Shown: positions 22,207-29,941, counted from the stretch's first letter. The stretch is 37,175 bases of DNA from Candidatus Azambacteria bacterium (GCA_016234725.1 JACRAK010000010.1:1-37175); one strand, 5' to 3'. The notes: generated from the letters alone by a model not told the origin. A program made the numbers and translations.

Positions 22207-22515
22207 ATGGGAATAGAGCAACGACATTTTGAAGAAACGCCTCGTGAACATGTATTGCATGGGGAATTTGACGAGATACGTTCTGATCCGCATTTGGAAG
22301 GCGTCGTATGGGAAGAGTTGGAGGCGAAAGATATTGGGTTGCTTGATAAACTTTTACGGGGTACGCTTACGGAAGAGGATGCCAATAGGAGATTGGAGGA
22401 GCTGGAGGAAGAAGGACGGGATCGCGAAGACGCAAGTGTTAACTTCGTAGCGGCGCTGCTCAATAAATTGGTCTCACAAAAATCTTTTGAGAGGCATAGA
22501 GCAGGAAACGCATAA
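22207..22515 (+). CDS. Small acidic protein of unknown function (102 aa)
   Basis: ATG 22207; a TATAAA hexamer at 22196-22201, within the remnant's stop region, is 5 bases upstream. The protein is Glu/Asp/Arg-rich and likely helical (DIGLLDKLLRGTLTEEDANR, RRLEELEEEGRDRED), with no membrane segment and no cysteines. I recognise no family. It lies between the htpX remnant and the tRNA gene, at the edge of the accessory island. Confidence 0.55.
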   Translation: MGIEQRHFEETPREHVLHGEFDEIRSDPHLEGVVWEELEAKDIGLLDKLLRGTLTEEDANRRLEELEEEGRDREDASVNFVAALLNKLVSQKSFERHRAGNA

Positions 22516-22524
22516 AAAATATTT

Positions 22525-22609
22525 GGAGGCGTCGCATAGTGGCTTAGTGCACCGTCTTGGAAAGACGGCATACCGCAAGGTATCAGAGGTTCAAATCCTC
22601 TCGCCTCCG
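22525..22609 (+). tRNA. tRNA-Ser (anticodon GGA)
   Basis: Class II tRNA. Acceptor GGAGGCG/CGCCTCC; D-arm GCA...TGC; anticodon stem CCGTC/GACGG with loop TTGGAAA (anticodon GGA, reads UCC/UCU); long variable arm ATACC-GCAA-GGTAT; T-arm AGAGG-TTCAAAT-CCTCT; discriminator G. CCA is not encoded. Confidence 0.96.
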
Positions 22610-22615
22610 CAACAA

Positions 22616-22650
22616 CCACAATGCCACCTCTTTATGGGGTGGCATTGTGG
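22616..22650 (+). terminator. Hairpin after tRNA-Ser (terminator-like)
   Basis: Perfect 13-bp stem CCACAATGCCACC/GGTGGCATTGTGG with a 9-base loop; it lacks a good T-run (TGTTATG follows), so it may aid 3'-end formation rather than terminate. Confidence 0.6.
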
Positions 22651-22654
22651 TGTT

Positions 22655-22888
22655 ATGATGGGAAAGTGGATTTGAACCGCGGGCCGCAGGCTCTGAAGAA
22701 GAGCCGAGGGTTTCGAGCCCAGCAGGGCGAGAGGCAAATCTTCATTGTTTGTCCAAGTTTCCATTTTGTCTGAGGCGTAGCGAAGCGATTGACACACAAG
22801 CAGCAATCCCGCTGAAAGAGGGGTATCTCGCCTCCGCCAGTTAGGAAATGAATTTTTGGGAGAAAGACAGCATACTGCAAGGTATGAG
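22655..22888. repeat. tRNA-Ser-derived fragments and hairpins downstream of the tRNA gene
   Basis: Within the 413-base gap between the tRNA and lexA are TCTCGCCTCCGC (22826-22837), identical to the tRNA 3' end, and 22862-22888, matching the tRNA anticodon/variable-arm region at 24 of 27 bases. On the minus strand a T-loop-like GGTTCAAATCC lies near 22667-22677. A GGCTCT/AGAGCC hairpin occurs near 22690-22706. No coding frame is convincing. The pieces look like debris of recombination at the tRNA gene. Confidence 0.6.
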
Positions 22889-22909
22889 CTGATAAGTCAA
22901 CGAATACAT

Positions 22910-22952
22910 TCAACGGCTCAAAGGCAAACGCCTATTGAGCCGTTGACTTTTT
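22910..22952 (+). terminator. Intrinsic terminator before lexA
   Basis: 12-bp stem TCAACGGCTCAA/TTGAGCCGTTGA with an inner GGC/GCC hairpin, then CTTTTT. It implies a transcript through the tRNA-fragment region. Confidence 0.85.
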
Positions 22953-22988
22953 AAACCATCTTATCTAAGTTTTTGAGTTATACACACA

Positions 22989-23016
22989 TTGACACGAATA
23001 AATAGTCGGGTATCAT
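22989..23016 (+). promoter_or_regulatory. Promoter of the lexA-like gene
   Basis: TTGACA (22989-22994), 16-base spacer, TATCAT (23011-23016). ATG 23023 begins 7 bases past the -10, i.e. at the expected transcription start. No obvious LexA operator palindrome was seen here. Confidence 0.75.
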
Positions 23017-23022
23017 GGAAGT

Positions 23023-23658
23023 ATGAAAAACATAGTGACAGAAAGGCAAAAACAGCTTCTCGGTGTTATTTATGACTTCATAAAATCAACGGGATATCCA
23101 CCAACGTATGAGGAGATGCGCGAAGATCTCGGTGTTTCCTCAAACCAGTCAATTGTTGATCTCCTCGAAAAGCTAAAAAAAGCAAGCGTCATCAAAAAAG
23201 ACATAGGAGCAAGAACTCTCGCTATCTTACCACTTGGATATAAGATACTCGGCGCACCACAGCTCGTCTCTGTTCTTGGTGTAACGACAGCCGGAATGCC
23301 AGCCGAAGCAATAGAAATTACAGGCGAGTGGCAGGTGCTTTCTCAAGATGTTTCAAAATTACAGGCCGATGTTTTTATGCTTCGTATCTCTGGCGATTCC
23401 ATGATAAACGCCGGCATTGACGATGGAGATGTGGTTTTAGTCCAAAGCAAGAAAGAATTTGTTTCCGGTGAGGTTGTGCTTGCGCACAAAGACGGCGAAG
23501 CGACCATCAAGCGTTTCATTTCAGAAGATAAGCCGCCGTATGTGTATCTCAAGCCGGAAAACTCAAAATATAAAAACATACTTTTTACCGATACCACCGA
23601 ACTCAAGGGAAAGGTTATTTCAGTATTTAATAAAAACAAATGGAAATCGGTGAAATAA
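23023..23658 (+). CDS. lexA: LexA-like self-cleaving repressor
   Basis: 211 aa. Winged-helix N-terminus: TERQKQLLGVIYDFIKSTGY, PPTYEEMREDLGVSSNQSIV. S24 peptidase C-terminus: cleavage site Ala-Gly in TTAGMPAEA, nucleophile Ser in RISGDSMINAGIDDGD, and the general-base Lys in EATIKRF. Length matches LexA. As first gene of the restriction island it may control the downstream genes, the SOS response, or both. Whether a chromosomal LexA exists elsewhere is unknown. The next gene starts one base after its stop. Confidence 0.88.
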   Translation: MKNIVTERQKQLLGVIYDFIKSTGYPPTYEEMREDLGVSSNQSIVDLLEKLKKASVIKKDIGARTLAILPLGYKILGAPQLVSVLGVTTAGMPAEAIEITGEWQVLSQDVSKLQADVFMLRISGDSMINAGIDDGDVVLVQSKKEFVSGEVVLAHKDGEATIKRFISEDKPPYVYLKPENSKYKNILFTDTTELKGKVISVFNKNKWKSVK

Positions 23659-23659
23659 A

Positions 23660-24073
23660 ATGGAAATCAAGAAACTAAAATCGCATATGCCAAGGGTTCA
23701 CGATAATACAGAGGAAGATTTGATTATTGTCCCTCCGTGTGTTTTGGAAAACAAGCTTAATTCGTTTGAAGAATATACACGAATGAGAGGAAGTATTGGA
23801 ACTAGTATGGGACTTGCCCTTACTTTGCTCGTGGCGGTCATAACATCCGACTTTAAAGATTTTATAAGTTTGCCTGGCGCAAGTATTCGCGGAGCATTTG
23901 TAACAGCTTTTATTGTTATATTGGTTTTAATTATACATAATCTTTTCAGACTATACCGCGCACCAGTGAAAAACCGTGCTTCCATAGTAAAAACTTTTCT
24001 GGGCGTAGATGGCGTAGTGGTCCAAAAATCTAAAAATGATAAAAGCAATCATGCCAACAAAAAAACCCAATAA
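23660..24073 (+). CDS. Two-helix membrane protein of unknown function (137 aa)
   Basis: ATG 23660, directly after the lexA stop. A polar N-terminus of about 40 residues is followed by two hydrophobic helices (GTSMGLALTLLVAVI and GAFVTAFIVILVLIIHNLF) and a Lys/Asn-rich tail. Its last 38 bases overlap the nuclease-methyltransferase start. No family recognised. Position within the island suggests membrane-linked defence or regulation, which is only inference. Confidence 0.65.
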   Translation: MEIKKLKSHMPRVHDNTEEDLIIVPPCVLENKLNSFEEYTRMRGSIGTSMGLALTLLVAVITSDFKDFISLPGASIRGAFVTAFIVILVLIIHNLFRLYRAPVKNRASIVKTFLGVDGVVVQKSKNDKSNHANKKTQ

Positions 24074-26003
24074 ATCAGAAGAAATAATAGGAAAAATTTT
24101 CAAAGATAGCGAGCTCGCGTACGGCCTACGTGAATTTGAAGGCGTTGATATTTTTTCAGTGCTTGAAATCACCGAGGAAGAGCGTGGCAGGTATTATCTC
24201 AGAGATTTGAAAACCGGTAAGAACCGTTTTGTTTATGATGAGAAAAAAGAGTCTGGCAAGCCGGAAGAAATCGTCCGTCAGCTCTGGCTCCATAAATTGA
24301 ACAAGCACTATAAGTATCCGCTTGACCGAATGGACACAGAAAAAGATATTCATTTTGGCCGAGAGATTCATAATAAAGCCGTTGACATCGTTGTTTATAA
24401 ACAGAACAAAGTCACCCCGTACATTCTTATTGAGGTGAAAGCGCCGACAGAAAGTAAAGGCATTGAACAAATGAAGGGATACTTGAATGCCGAAGGCGCG
24501 GAAATCGGCGTATGGGGAAACGGCACCAAGCGTGTCATTCTTTATCGTTTTTACCCGCGCGAATTCAACGACACTCTTCCGGATCTCCCAAACGCCGATC
24601 AAACCATCGATGACCTTTTGGAGGCAAAGAAAACTTACTACGATTACACGACGACAAAAATCAATCTCAAGGAAGCCATTGACTCCATGCAGGAGCTTGT
24701 TCTTGCAAACGCCGGTGTTGATGTCTTTAATGAGGTCTTCAAACTTATTTATGCGAAGCTCTACGATGAGTCCGAAGCACAGCTTCGCCCGGACAAAGAA
24801 GTTTTTTTTCGCAAATATCGTGACCTTTCAAAAACATATAACACGATTAACGACCTTTTCAAGAAAGCCATCAAAAAATGGCCCGGCACGTTTTACGAGC
24901 AGGAAAATATTAGTTTATCTCCCGATCATCTCTCAATCGTCGTCGGCGAGCTTGAGCGCACGCGCCTGTTCGGTTCCGATCTCTCGATTATCGACGAAGC
25001 GTTTGAATATCTCATCCCTGAAGTCGCCAAAGGCAAAAAAGGCCAATATTTCACCCCGCGCCATGTCATCACTATGGCGGTCAAAATGCTTGATCCAAAA
25101 CCCGGAGAATATGTCATAGACCCTGCGGCAGGTTCGGGCGGGTTTCTCATCAACGCCATGTATTCGGTCAAAGACAAGCATCTGAACGGCTTCGAAGAAG
25201 CGATGCGTGAATATGCAAAAGAGTATATCTGGGGCATTGATTTTGCGGATGAAATTTCCAAAACATCCCGCGCGCTTATGCTCGTTGCCGGCGATGGAAG
25301 ATCGCATCTTTTTAAATTGAATTCTCTTGATCCTCGCGAATGGCAGGGCGAAGAAGCACAGCTTCTTGACGCGCGGTCAAAATTGCAGACGCGATTGCTT
25401 CCGCTTGGCAACAGCGCCGACAATGCCGAGAACAAAAAGACATTCCATTACATGAATTTTGATGTCCTACTCACCAATCCGCCGTTTGCCGGAGAAATCA
25501 AAGATCACGGACTTTTACGACAGTATTTCTTCGGCAAGAAAAGAGGCAAGCTGGTCAATAAAATCGAACGGCACATTCTTTTCATTGAACGAACGCTTGA
25601 TATGCTTCGGCCCAGCGGGCGCATGGCAATCGTTTTGCCGCAAGGCGTTTTGAATAATACCAATATGGAGTATGTTCGCGAGTATCTTTTTGACAAAGCG
25701 CGCATACTTGCCGTCGTCGGGCTTCACGGTAATACATTCAAGCCGCATACAGGCACGAAAACAAGTGTGTTGTTTTTGCAAAAGTGGGGAGAAGAGGCGG
25801 GTGAGTCGCAAGCTGACTATCCGATTTTCATGGCAGTATCAAAAAAGGGCGGCAAAGATAATTCTGGCGACTATGCCTATAAAAAAGACGCGACTGGAAA
25901 TTATGTGCATGATACTAAAGGCCGAAAAGTGCTGGACCATGATTTGGATGAAATCGCCGATGGATTTTTGAAGTTCGCGAAAGAGCAGAAATTCAGTTTT
26001 TAA
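24036..26003 (+). CDS. Restriction nuclease-DNA methyltransferase fusion (type I M / BcgI-A-like)
   Basis: 655 aa. Residues about 75-175 resemble the N-terminal nuclease domain of type I R proteins: Glu in PEEIVRQ (78), Asp 117 in VDIVVY and the EVK motif (133-135) make a PD-(D/E)XK site. A helical region follows, then an N6-adenine methyltransferase: DPAAGSGGF (motif I, 362-370) and NPPF (481-484), preceded by GQYFTPRHV typical of HsdM. No helicase gene is in the window. With the HsdS at 27613 this resembles BcgI (RM subunit about 640 aa plus separate S), or a type I M with an R-like N-terminus. An alternative ATG is at 24051; neither has a Shine-Dalgarno. Confidence 0.85.
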   Translation: MIKAIMPTKKPNKSEEIIGKIFKDSELAYGLREFEGVDIFSVLEITEEERGRYYLRDLKTGKNRFVYDEKKESGKPEEIVRQLWLHKLNKHYKYPLDRMDTEKDIHFGREIHNKAVDIVVYKQNKVTPYILIEVKAPTESKGIEQMKGYLNAEGAEIGVWGNGTKRVILYRFYPREFNDTLPDLPNADQTIDDLLEAKKTYYDYTTTKINLKEAIDSMQELVLANAGVDVFNEVFKLIYAKLYDESEAQLRPDKEVFFRKYRDLSKTYNTINDLFKKAIKKWPGTFYEQENISLSPDHLSIVVGELERTRLFGSDLSIIDEAFEYLIPEVAKGKKGQYFTPRHVITMAVKMLDPKPGEYVIDPAAGSGGFLINAMYSVKDKHLNGFEEAMREYAKEYIWGIDFADEISKTSRALMLVAGDGRSHLFKLNSLDPREWQGEEAQLLDARSKLQTRLLPLGNSADNAENKKTFHYMNFDVLLTNPPFAGEIKDHGLLRQYFFGKKRGKLVNKIERHILFIERTLDMLRPSGRMAIVLPQGVLNNTNMEYVREYLFDKARILAVVGLHGNTFKPHTGTKTSVLFLQKWGEEAGESQADYPIFMAVSKKGGKDNSGDYAYKKDATGNYVHDTKGRKVLDHDLDEIADGFLKFAKEQKFSF

Positions 26004-26064
26004 ACGAATGACATGGATTTACATGAGTTAAGAAGAAATCACTATCTCTTTGACCATAAACAAT

Positions 26065-26178
26065 ATGAGTGATGAACTTGAAAAAGTCGCTGATACATTT
26101 GTGCCTGCCGAAAAACTGAAAGATTTGCTCATATACCACAATAAAAACTACACTCCGCCCTTTCGGACGGAGGTATAA
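26065..26178 (+). CDS. Possible 37-codon small protein
   Basis: ATG 26065 opens MSDELEKVADTFVPAEKLKD, ending FRTEV-stop at 26178. The last codons run into the hairpin CTCCG/CGGAG. No promoter or Shine-Dalgarno is clear; it may be a gene remnant or chance. Confidence 0.25.
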   Translation: MSDELEKVADTFVPAEKLKDLLIYHNKNYTPPFRTEV

Positions 26179-26221
26179 ATACGATCCTATTATCCCATAG
26201 GCGGGGGGTAGCTTTCGCTAC
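26153..26221. repeat. Cluster of three hairpins in the island
   Basis: CTCCG/CGGAG (26153-26172), CCTAT/ATAGG (26186-26201) and GTAGC-TTTC-GCTAC (26208-26221) in a row, inside the segment bounded by the repeated methyltransferase 3' end. Confidence 0.6.
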
Positions 26222-26286
26222 AGTTTCAACTATACACCAATGGCAGGTTACAATCGAGCGTCGTTGTGGATAATCGAGAAAACATT

Positions 26287-26730
26287 ATGAAAATAGAACC
26301 CACCAAAGAACAATACAAGGAATTATTGCTACTCGTTCTTCTCGGCTCGTGGGTGCGGGGCGGTGTTGCCGATATGAGGGGAGAATACAGTAAAGAAATG
26401 GACGAACTGGAGGAGTATTTGCTTGGCGAAGCGAAGAATTTTGATCTCGACGATCTGGTAGAACATTTTGAAGGCCATATCGTGCCAAGCGACAAATTGT
26501 CAAAAGAATACGAAGAAATCATGGAGGAATACAACGACGATGAGTTTTGGATCCAGCTTTCAAGGCGCTTGGGCCAGAGAGATTTTGAAAGGACAATAAG
26601 CGAAGAAGAGGAACGGCATATGAAAGACAATAATGGTTGGTTCCCTGAAAGAGTTCATGAACTATACAAGGAATACGACAAAGAATTCGAGAAACACGGC
26701 ATTGATAGGTTGGAAATCAAAGAGAATTAA
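26287..26730 (+). CDS. Acidic helical protein of unknown function (147 aa), cassette cargo
   Basis: ATG 26287. Begins MKIEPTKEQYKELLLLVLLG, which may be a short helix and not a signal peptide; the rest is Glu/Asp/Lys-rich and helical (KEMDELEEYLLGEAKNFD, SEEEERHMKDNNGWFPERV). No catalytic motif seen. It is the only sizeable gene between the methyltransferase 3' end and a near-copy of that end at 26740, so it may have been inserted as a unit. Acidic character could suit a DNA-mimic or regulator, but nothing in the sequence proves that. Confidence 0.6.
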   Translation: MKIEPTKEQYKELLLLVLLGSWVRGGVADMRGEYSKEMDELEEYLLGEAKNFDLDDLVEHFEGHIVPSDKLSKEYEEIMEEYNDDEFWIQLSRRLGQRDFERTISEEEERHMKDNNGWFPERVHELYKEYDKEFEKHGIDRLEIKEN

Positions 26731-26739
26731 AGAATAAAA

Positions 26740-26762
26740 AAAGAGCAGAAATCATTTTTTAA
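26740..26762 (+). repeat. Echo of the methyltransferase gene 3' end
   Basis: Matches 25980-26003 (codons for KEQKFSF and stop) at 22 of 24 aligned positions with one gap. It lies directly before the DUF2806-like gene start, as though that gene once followed the methyltransferase directly. Confidence 0.75.
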
Positions 26763-26764
26763 AT

Positions 26765-27631
26765 ATGACTATTTTTGAAAAGATCTTCGGAAAAATCTCT
26801 TTTCTTTGGAGAGGAAATAAGAAAAAGATTTCAAAGCAACATAGTGGACAATTACAAGTACAACAAGAAAAAGATGGAGTTGTTAACATTTTCAACATAC
26901 AAAATGTGTCCATCGATCAGATTCGTGAATTAACTAGTTTTAAACCAGAAAAAAATAGTAACCTTCTGGGAAATGCTCAAAAACGTTTTGTAACGGAACA
27001 AGTAATGAGGCAACAAAATCTAGCGTCTATAGTTAAAAAATCTTCGTTAGAAGATGTAGCTAATCCTAATAATCTTGAAAAAGATTGGTTTTTGAAATGG
27101 ATGGATATATCACAAGAGGTTAGTCGAGACGAAATGCAGGATATTTTAGCAAAAATTCTTCGTGGAGAAGTGCAAAGACCAGGAGCTTTTTCAGCTCGTA
27201 CGCTAGAGGTTGTGCGTAGTCTAGGTCTGAGAGAATTAGAAATATTCAGAAAATTTATCGCCTTAGCTAATTATAATGCTTGTGTATTAACATTAGGGAA
27301 ATCAATTCTGACAGAATTTGTTTTTGATAAATATGATATTTCTTATAATGATTTTTTAACTGTGAGTGAAGCTGGGTTAGTTTCAGCTTCTAACTCTGCA
27401 ATAATTTTAAGTTTTAAAAAGGATCAACGATTGCAATTTAATATTGGTAGTAAATATGTTACAAAAACAGCCACAAAAGAAAGCGACAAACTACCAGTAA
27501 GCGCATTATTATTTACTCTTGTTGGGAAAGAAATTGCCTCACTTATTGAGGGTGAAAATATAAAAAAAGATGAATACATTAAAGACTTAGAAATATATCT
27601 TGATTCAATCCTATGCCCACCTACTCCATAA
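26765..27631 (+). CDS. DUF2806-like protein within the restriction cluster
   Basis: 288 aa. ATG 26765. The central part, KDWFLKWMDISQEVSRDEMQ then DILAKILRGEVQRPGAFSART and LEVVRSLGLRELEIFRKF, resembles the DUF2806 pattern (W.....vs.eemQ..wA.iL.gE...Pg.fS.rtl). The N-terminus is Lys/Gln-rich; a single hydrophobic stretch (NSAIILSF) is not a clear membrane segment. Codon use is much more AT-rich than the ribosomal genes, suggesting transfer. It overlaps hsdS by 19 bases, so the two are translationally coupled. Function unknown; association with defence loci is inferred from this context. Confidence 0.6.
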   Translation: MTIFEKIFGKISFLWRGNKKKISKQHSGQLQVQQEKDGVVNIFNIQNVSIDQIRELTSFKPEKNSNLLGNAQKRFVTEQVMRQQNLASIVKKSSLEDVANPNNLEKDWFLKWMDISQEVSRDEMQDILAKILRGEVQRPGAFSARTLEVVRSLGLRELEIFRKFIALANYNACVLTLGKSILTEFVFDKYDISYNDFLTVSEAGLVSASNSAIILSFKKDQRLQFNIGSKYVTKTATKESDKLPVSALLFTLVGKEIASLIEGENIKKDEYIKDLEIYLDSILCPPTP

Positions 27632-28983
27632 TCAAAAAATCTCAACTTGAAGGAACGAAACGGTTGGATGCGGAATACTACCAACCAGAGTATTTAGCAT
27701 TGCAGGAAAATCTTGAGAAGACAAAATCAATCATGCCATGGGGTGAGATTGAGGGTAAATTTATAACTGGTCCTTTTGGTTCCGAATTTGATACTGAAAA
27801 TTATGTGCAAGATGGTGAATATCGGTATGTTCGAGGTAAAGACGTAAAAGATTTTTTTCCGACAGATGGAGATAATGTCTATATACCAAAAAAAGACTAT
27901 GAGCGGCTCAAAAAATACTCTCTCCTTGAAGGTGATATTCTTGTTTCTGTAGTAGGTACTCCGGGTATTGGTGCTATCGTGGACTCAACATTGCTTCCCG
28001 CAATTTTCAGCTGCAAGAGCACTGTTTACAGGACAACATCGATCAATCCATTTTATTTCATTGCCTATTTGAACTCATCCTACGGTAGAAAGTTACTTGA
28101 GCGGGGCGTGCGGGGTGCGGTGCAAACAGGACTAAATATTAATGATCTTAGAGATTTGCCCGTATTCCTTCCGAATGTTGGTATTCAGGAAGAAATAGGT
28201 GATGTGGTGAAGAATGCGAAAAAGACTTTTGACTCATCAAAATCCCTCTACTTCCAAGCGGAAAATTTGCTTTTGGAGGAATTAGGGTTGAAAGATTTTG
28301 AATCGGAGAGCGGATTATGGAGCGCGGTAAATTTATCCGAAGTCCAAAAAGCGAATCGTATTGATGCTGAATATTTTGACCCGAAATATCAAAAAATCTT
28401 ATCTCTTATTCGCGGCAATGACGGAATGGCGCTTGGCGAGCTTGCGGCGGTCAAAAAAGGATTCGAGGCGGGGAGTGAAGCGTACCAAGAAGAGGGGAAG
28501 CTCTTTATTCGCGTCAGCTCCATTTCAAAAGATGGCATTACTGATAAAGATCAAAAATATTTGAAGGATGAATTATATGATCAGCTCAAAAAAGAGTATC
28601 AGCCAAAAGTCGGCGAGATACTGCTCACCAAAGATGCAAGTCCTGGCATCGCCCACGTTGTGAAAGAGCCGATTGAAGGGATTATCTCCGGTGGTGTATT
28701 GCGAGTCAGATTGAAAGAAGATGTTGAGCCGGAATATTGTGCGCTTGTCATCAACTCTATTATCGGGAAGTTGCAAGTAGAGCGGGATGCGGGCGGTTCG
28801 ATTATCGCCCACTGGAAACCGGATCAAGTTAAAGAATTGCAAGTCCCGATTTTACCAAAACCAACCCAGCAGAAGATTGACGAGTTTGTGCGAAAATCTC
28901 ACGAAGCAAGAAGAAGCGCAAAATTGCTTTTAGAACAAGCGAAAAAGAAAGTAGAGGATTTAATAGAAAACAAGACAGAGTAA
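27613..28983 (+). CDS. hsdS: Restriction-modification specificity subunit (HsdS)
   Basis: 456 aa. Two half-repeats, each opening with a similar phrase (KRLDAEYYQPEYL near 17 and NRIDAEYFDPKYQ near 248) and each ending with a coiled-coil spacer (IQEEIGDVVKNAKKTFDSS; QQKIDEFVRKSHEARRSAKL). Two target-recognition domains of different sequence imply a bipartite DNA target. It would guide the methyltransferase-nuclease at 24036. Overlaps the DUF2806 gene. Complete. Confidence 0.9.
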   Translation: MPTYSIIKKSQLEGTKRLDAEYYQPEYLALQENLEKTKSIMPWGEIEGKFITGPFGSEFDTENYVQDGEYRYVRGKDVKDFFPTDGDNVYIPKKDYERLKKYSLLEGDILVSVVGTPGIGAIVDSTLLPAIFSCKSTVYRTTSINPFYFIAYLNSSYGRKLLERGVRGAVQTGLNINDLRDLPVFLPNVGIQEEIGDVVKNAKKTFDSSKSLYFQAENLLLEELGLKDFESESGLWSAVNLSEVQKANRIDAEYFDPKYQKILSLIRGNDGMALGELAAVKKGFEAGSEAYQEEGKLFIRVSSISKDGITDKDQKYLKDELYDQLKKEYQPKVGEILLTKDASPGIAHVVKEPIEGIISGGVLRVRLKEDVEPEYCALVINSIIGKLQVERDAGGSIIAHWKPDQVKELQVPILPKPTQQKIDEFVRKSHEARRSAKLLLEQAKKKVEDLIENKTE

Positions 28984-29014
28984 CCAAAAAGGTATAATAT
29001 GGTAAAGTATTTAT

Positions 29015-29341
29015 ATGAAACTCGGCATTATTTTACAATCCAATAAACCTGAACATGTGTGGAATACGTTCCGTCTCGGGATCGCTTCGCTGAAAGCCGG
29101 CCATGCTGTTGAGGTTTTTTTGTTGAGCGAGGGTTCGGAATTGGATGCCATTGCCGACACAAAGGATTTTGATATTTCCGCAAAGATCGCCGGATTCAAG
29201 GAGCTGAAAGGCGAGATCTATGCGTGCGGCACATGCCTTAAAGTACGGGGCAAAGAGGAAAGCAAAGTGTGCCCGGTTTCTACGATGTCCGATCTGCTTA
29301 CAATGATCGAAAGCTCTGATAAGGTTTTGGTTTTCGGCTAA
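29015..29341 (+). CDS. DsrE/TusD-family sulfur-relay-like protein
   Basis: 108 aa. The fold is suggested by MKLGIILQSNKPEHVWNTFR, GIASLKAGHAVEVFLLSEG and a central Cys pair in YACGTCLKVRG with a further Cys in KVCPVSTMSDLL. DsrE-like proteins carry persulfides or act as sulfur-relay partners. TATAAT (28993-28998) lies 16 bases upstream without a good -35. Gene order with the exonuclease (3-base gap) suggests an operon; the 2-thiouridylase mnmA in this window is a possible, unproven, sulfur acceptor. Confidence 0.75.
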   Translation: MKLGIILQSNKPEHVWNTFRLGIASLKAGHAVEVFLLSEGSELDAIADTKDFDISAKIAGFKELKGEIYACGTCLKVRGKEESKVCPVSTMSDLLTMIESSDKVLVFG

Positions 29342-29344
29342 AAT

Positions 29345-29941
29345 ATGATCATTGTTGATGTTGAAACAACAGGGCTTGATCCGTATAAGCACTCCATTGC
29401 GAGCATTGGCGCGGTTGATTTTGGCAATCCGCAAAATCAGTTCCATGAAGAATGCAGGATATGGGAGGGTGCGGAGATCGAGCAGGAGGCGCTGCGTGTC
29501 AACGGATTCACAGAGGAGCAACTACGGGACCCGCGCAAGCCAACACTTACCGAAACCATGCGGCATTTTACCGTATGGGCGAAAGGGGTCTCCGGTGATA
29601 TAACGCTGGCAGGGGAGAACGTTTTCTTTGACCGTGATTTTTTGCGCGCCTCGGCTGAGCGGTGCGGGCTCGAATGGATCTTCTCAAATAGGATCGTTGA
29701 CCTTCATTCGGTGAGCTTTGCGCATCATGTGAAGCGTGGTATCGCGCCGCCGCTTCGCGACAAAAAGACGATGTTGAGTTTGGACAAAACACTTGCGTAT
29801 GTCGGCATGCCGGAAGAGCCGAAGCCGCATATTGCCATCAACGGCGCGAAATTAGAGGCAGAAGCATTTTCGCGATTGCTGTATGGAAAGCCCCTTTTCA
29901 CAGAATACGAGCAGTACTCTGTGCCAGAATACCTTTTGTGA
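29345..29941 (+). CDS. DnaQ-like 3'-5' exonuclease (DEDDh)
   Basis: 198 aa. Motif I VDVETTGLDP near the start, motif II AGENVFFDRDFLRA, and the final His...Asp/Glu region at PHIAINGAKLEAEAFSRLL fit the DEDD fold (RNase T/polymerase epsilon type). The third motif has Glu in the place of the usual Asp, so activity needs caution. Three bases after the DsrE gene; likely co-transcribed. Confidence 0.8.
   Translation: MIIVDVETTGLDPYKHSIASIGAVDFGNPQNQFHEECRIWEGAEIEQEALRVNGFTEEQLRDPRKPTLTETMRHFTVWAKGVSGDITLAGENVFFDRDFLRASAERCGLEWIFSNRIVDLHSVSFAHHVKRGIAPPLRDKKTMLSLDKTLAYVGMPEEPKPHIAINGAKLEAEAFSRLLYGKPLFTEYEQYSVPEYLL

Noticed and set aside
21349-22293. Long open frame on the minus strand across htpX
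   Set aside because: It lies opposite htpX, which has a zinc motif and full family length. The minus frame is Ser/Arg-rich low-complexity sequence, as expected of a shadow.
22655-22745. Second tRNA gene on the minus strand (GGTTCAAATCC T-loop)
   Set aside because: The T-stem pairs poorly and no acceptor, D or anticodon arms can be built; treated as a tRNA-like fragment.
23636-23670. Echo of the lexA 3' end (AAATGGAAATC twice)
   Set aside because: An 11-base A-rich match over 21 bases may be chance; too weak to join the gene-end echoes.
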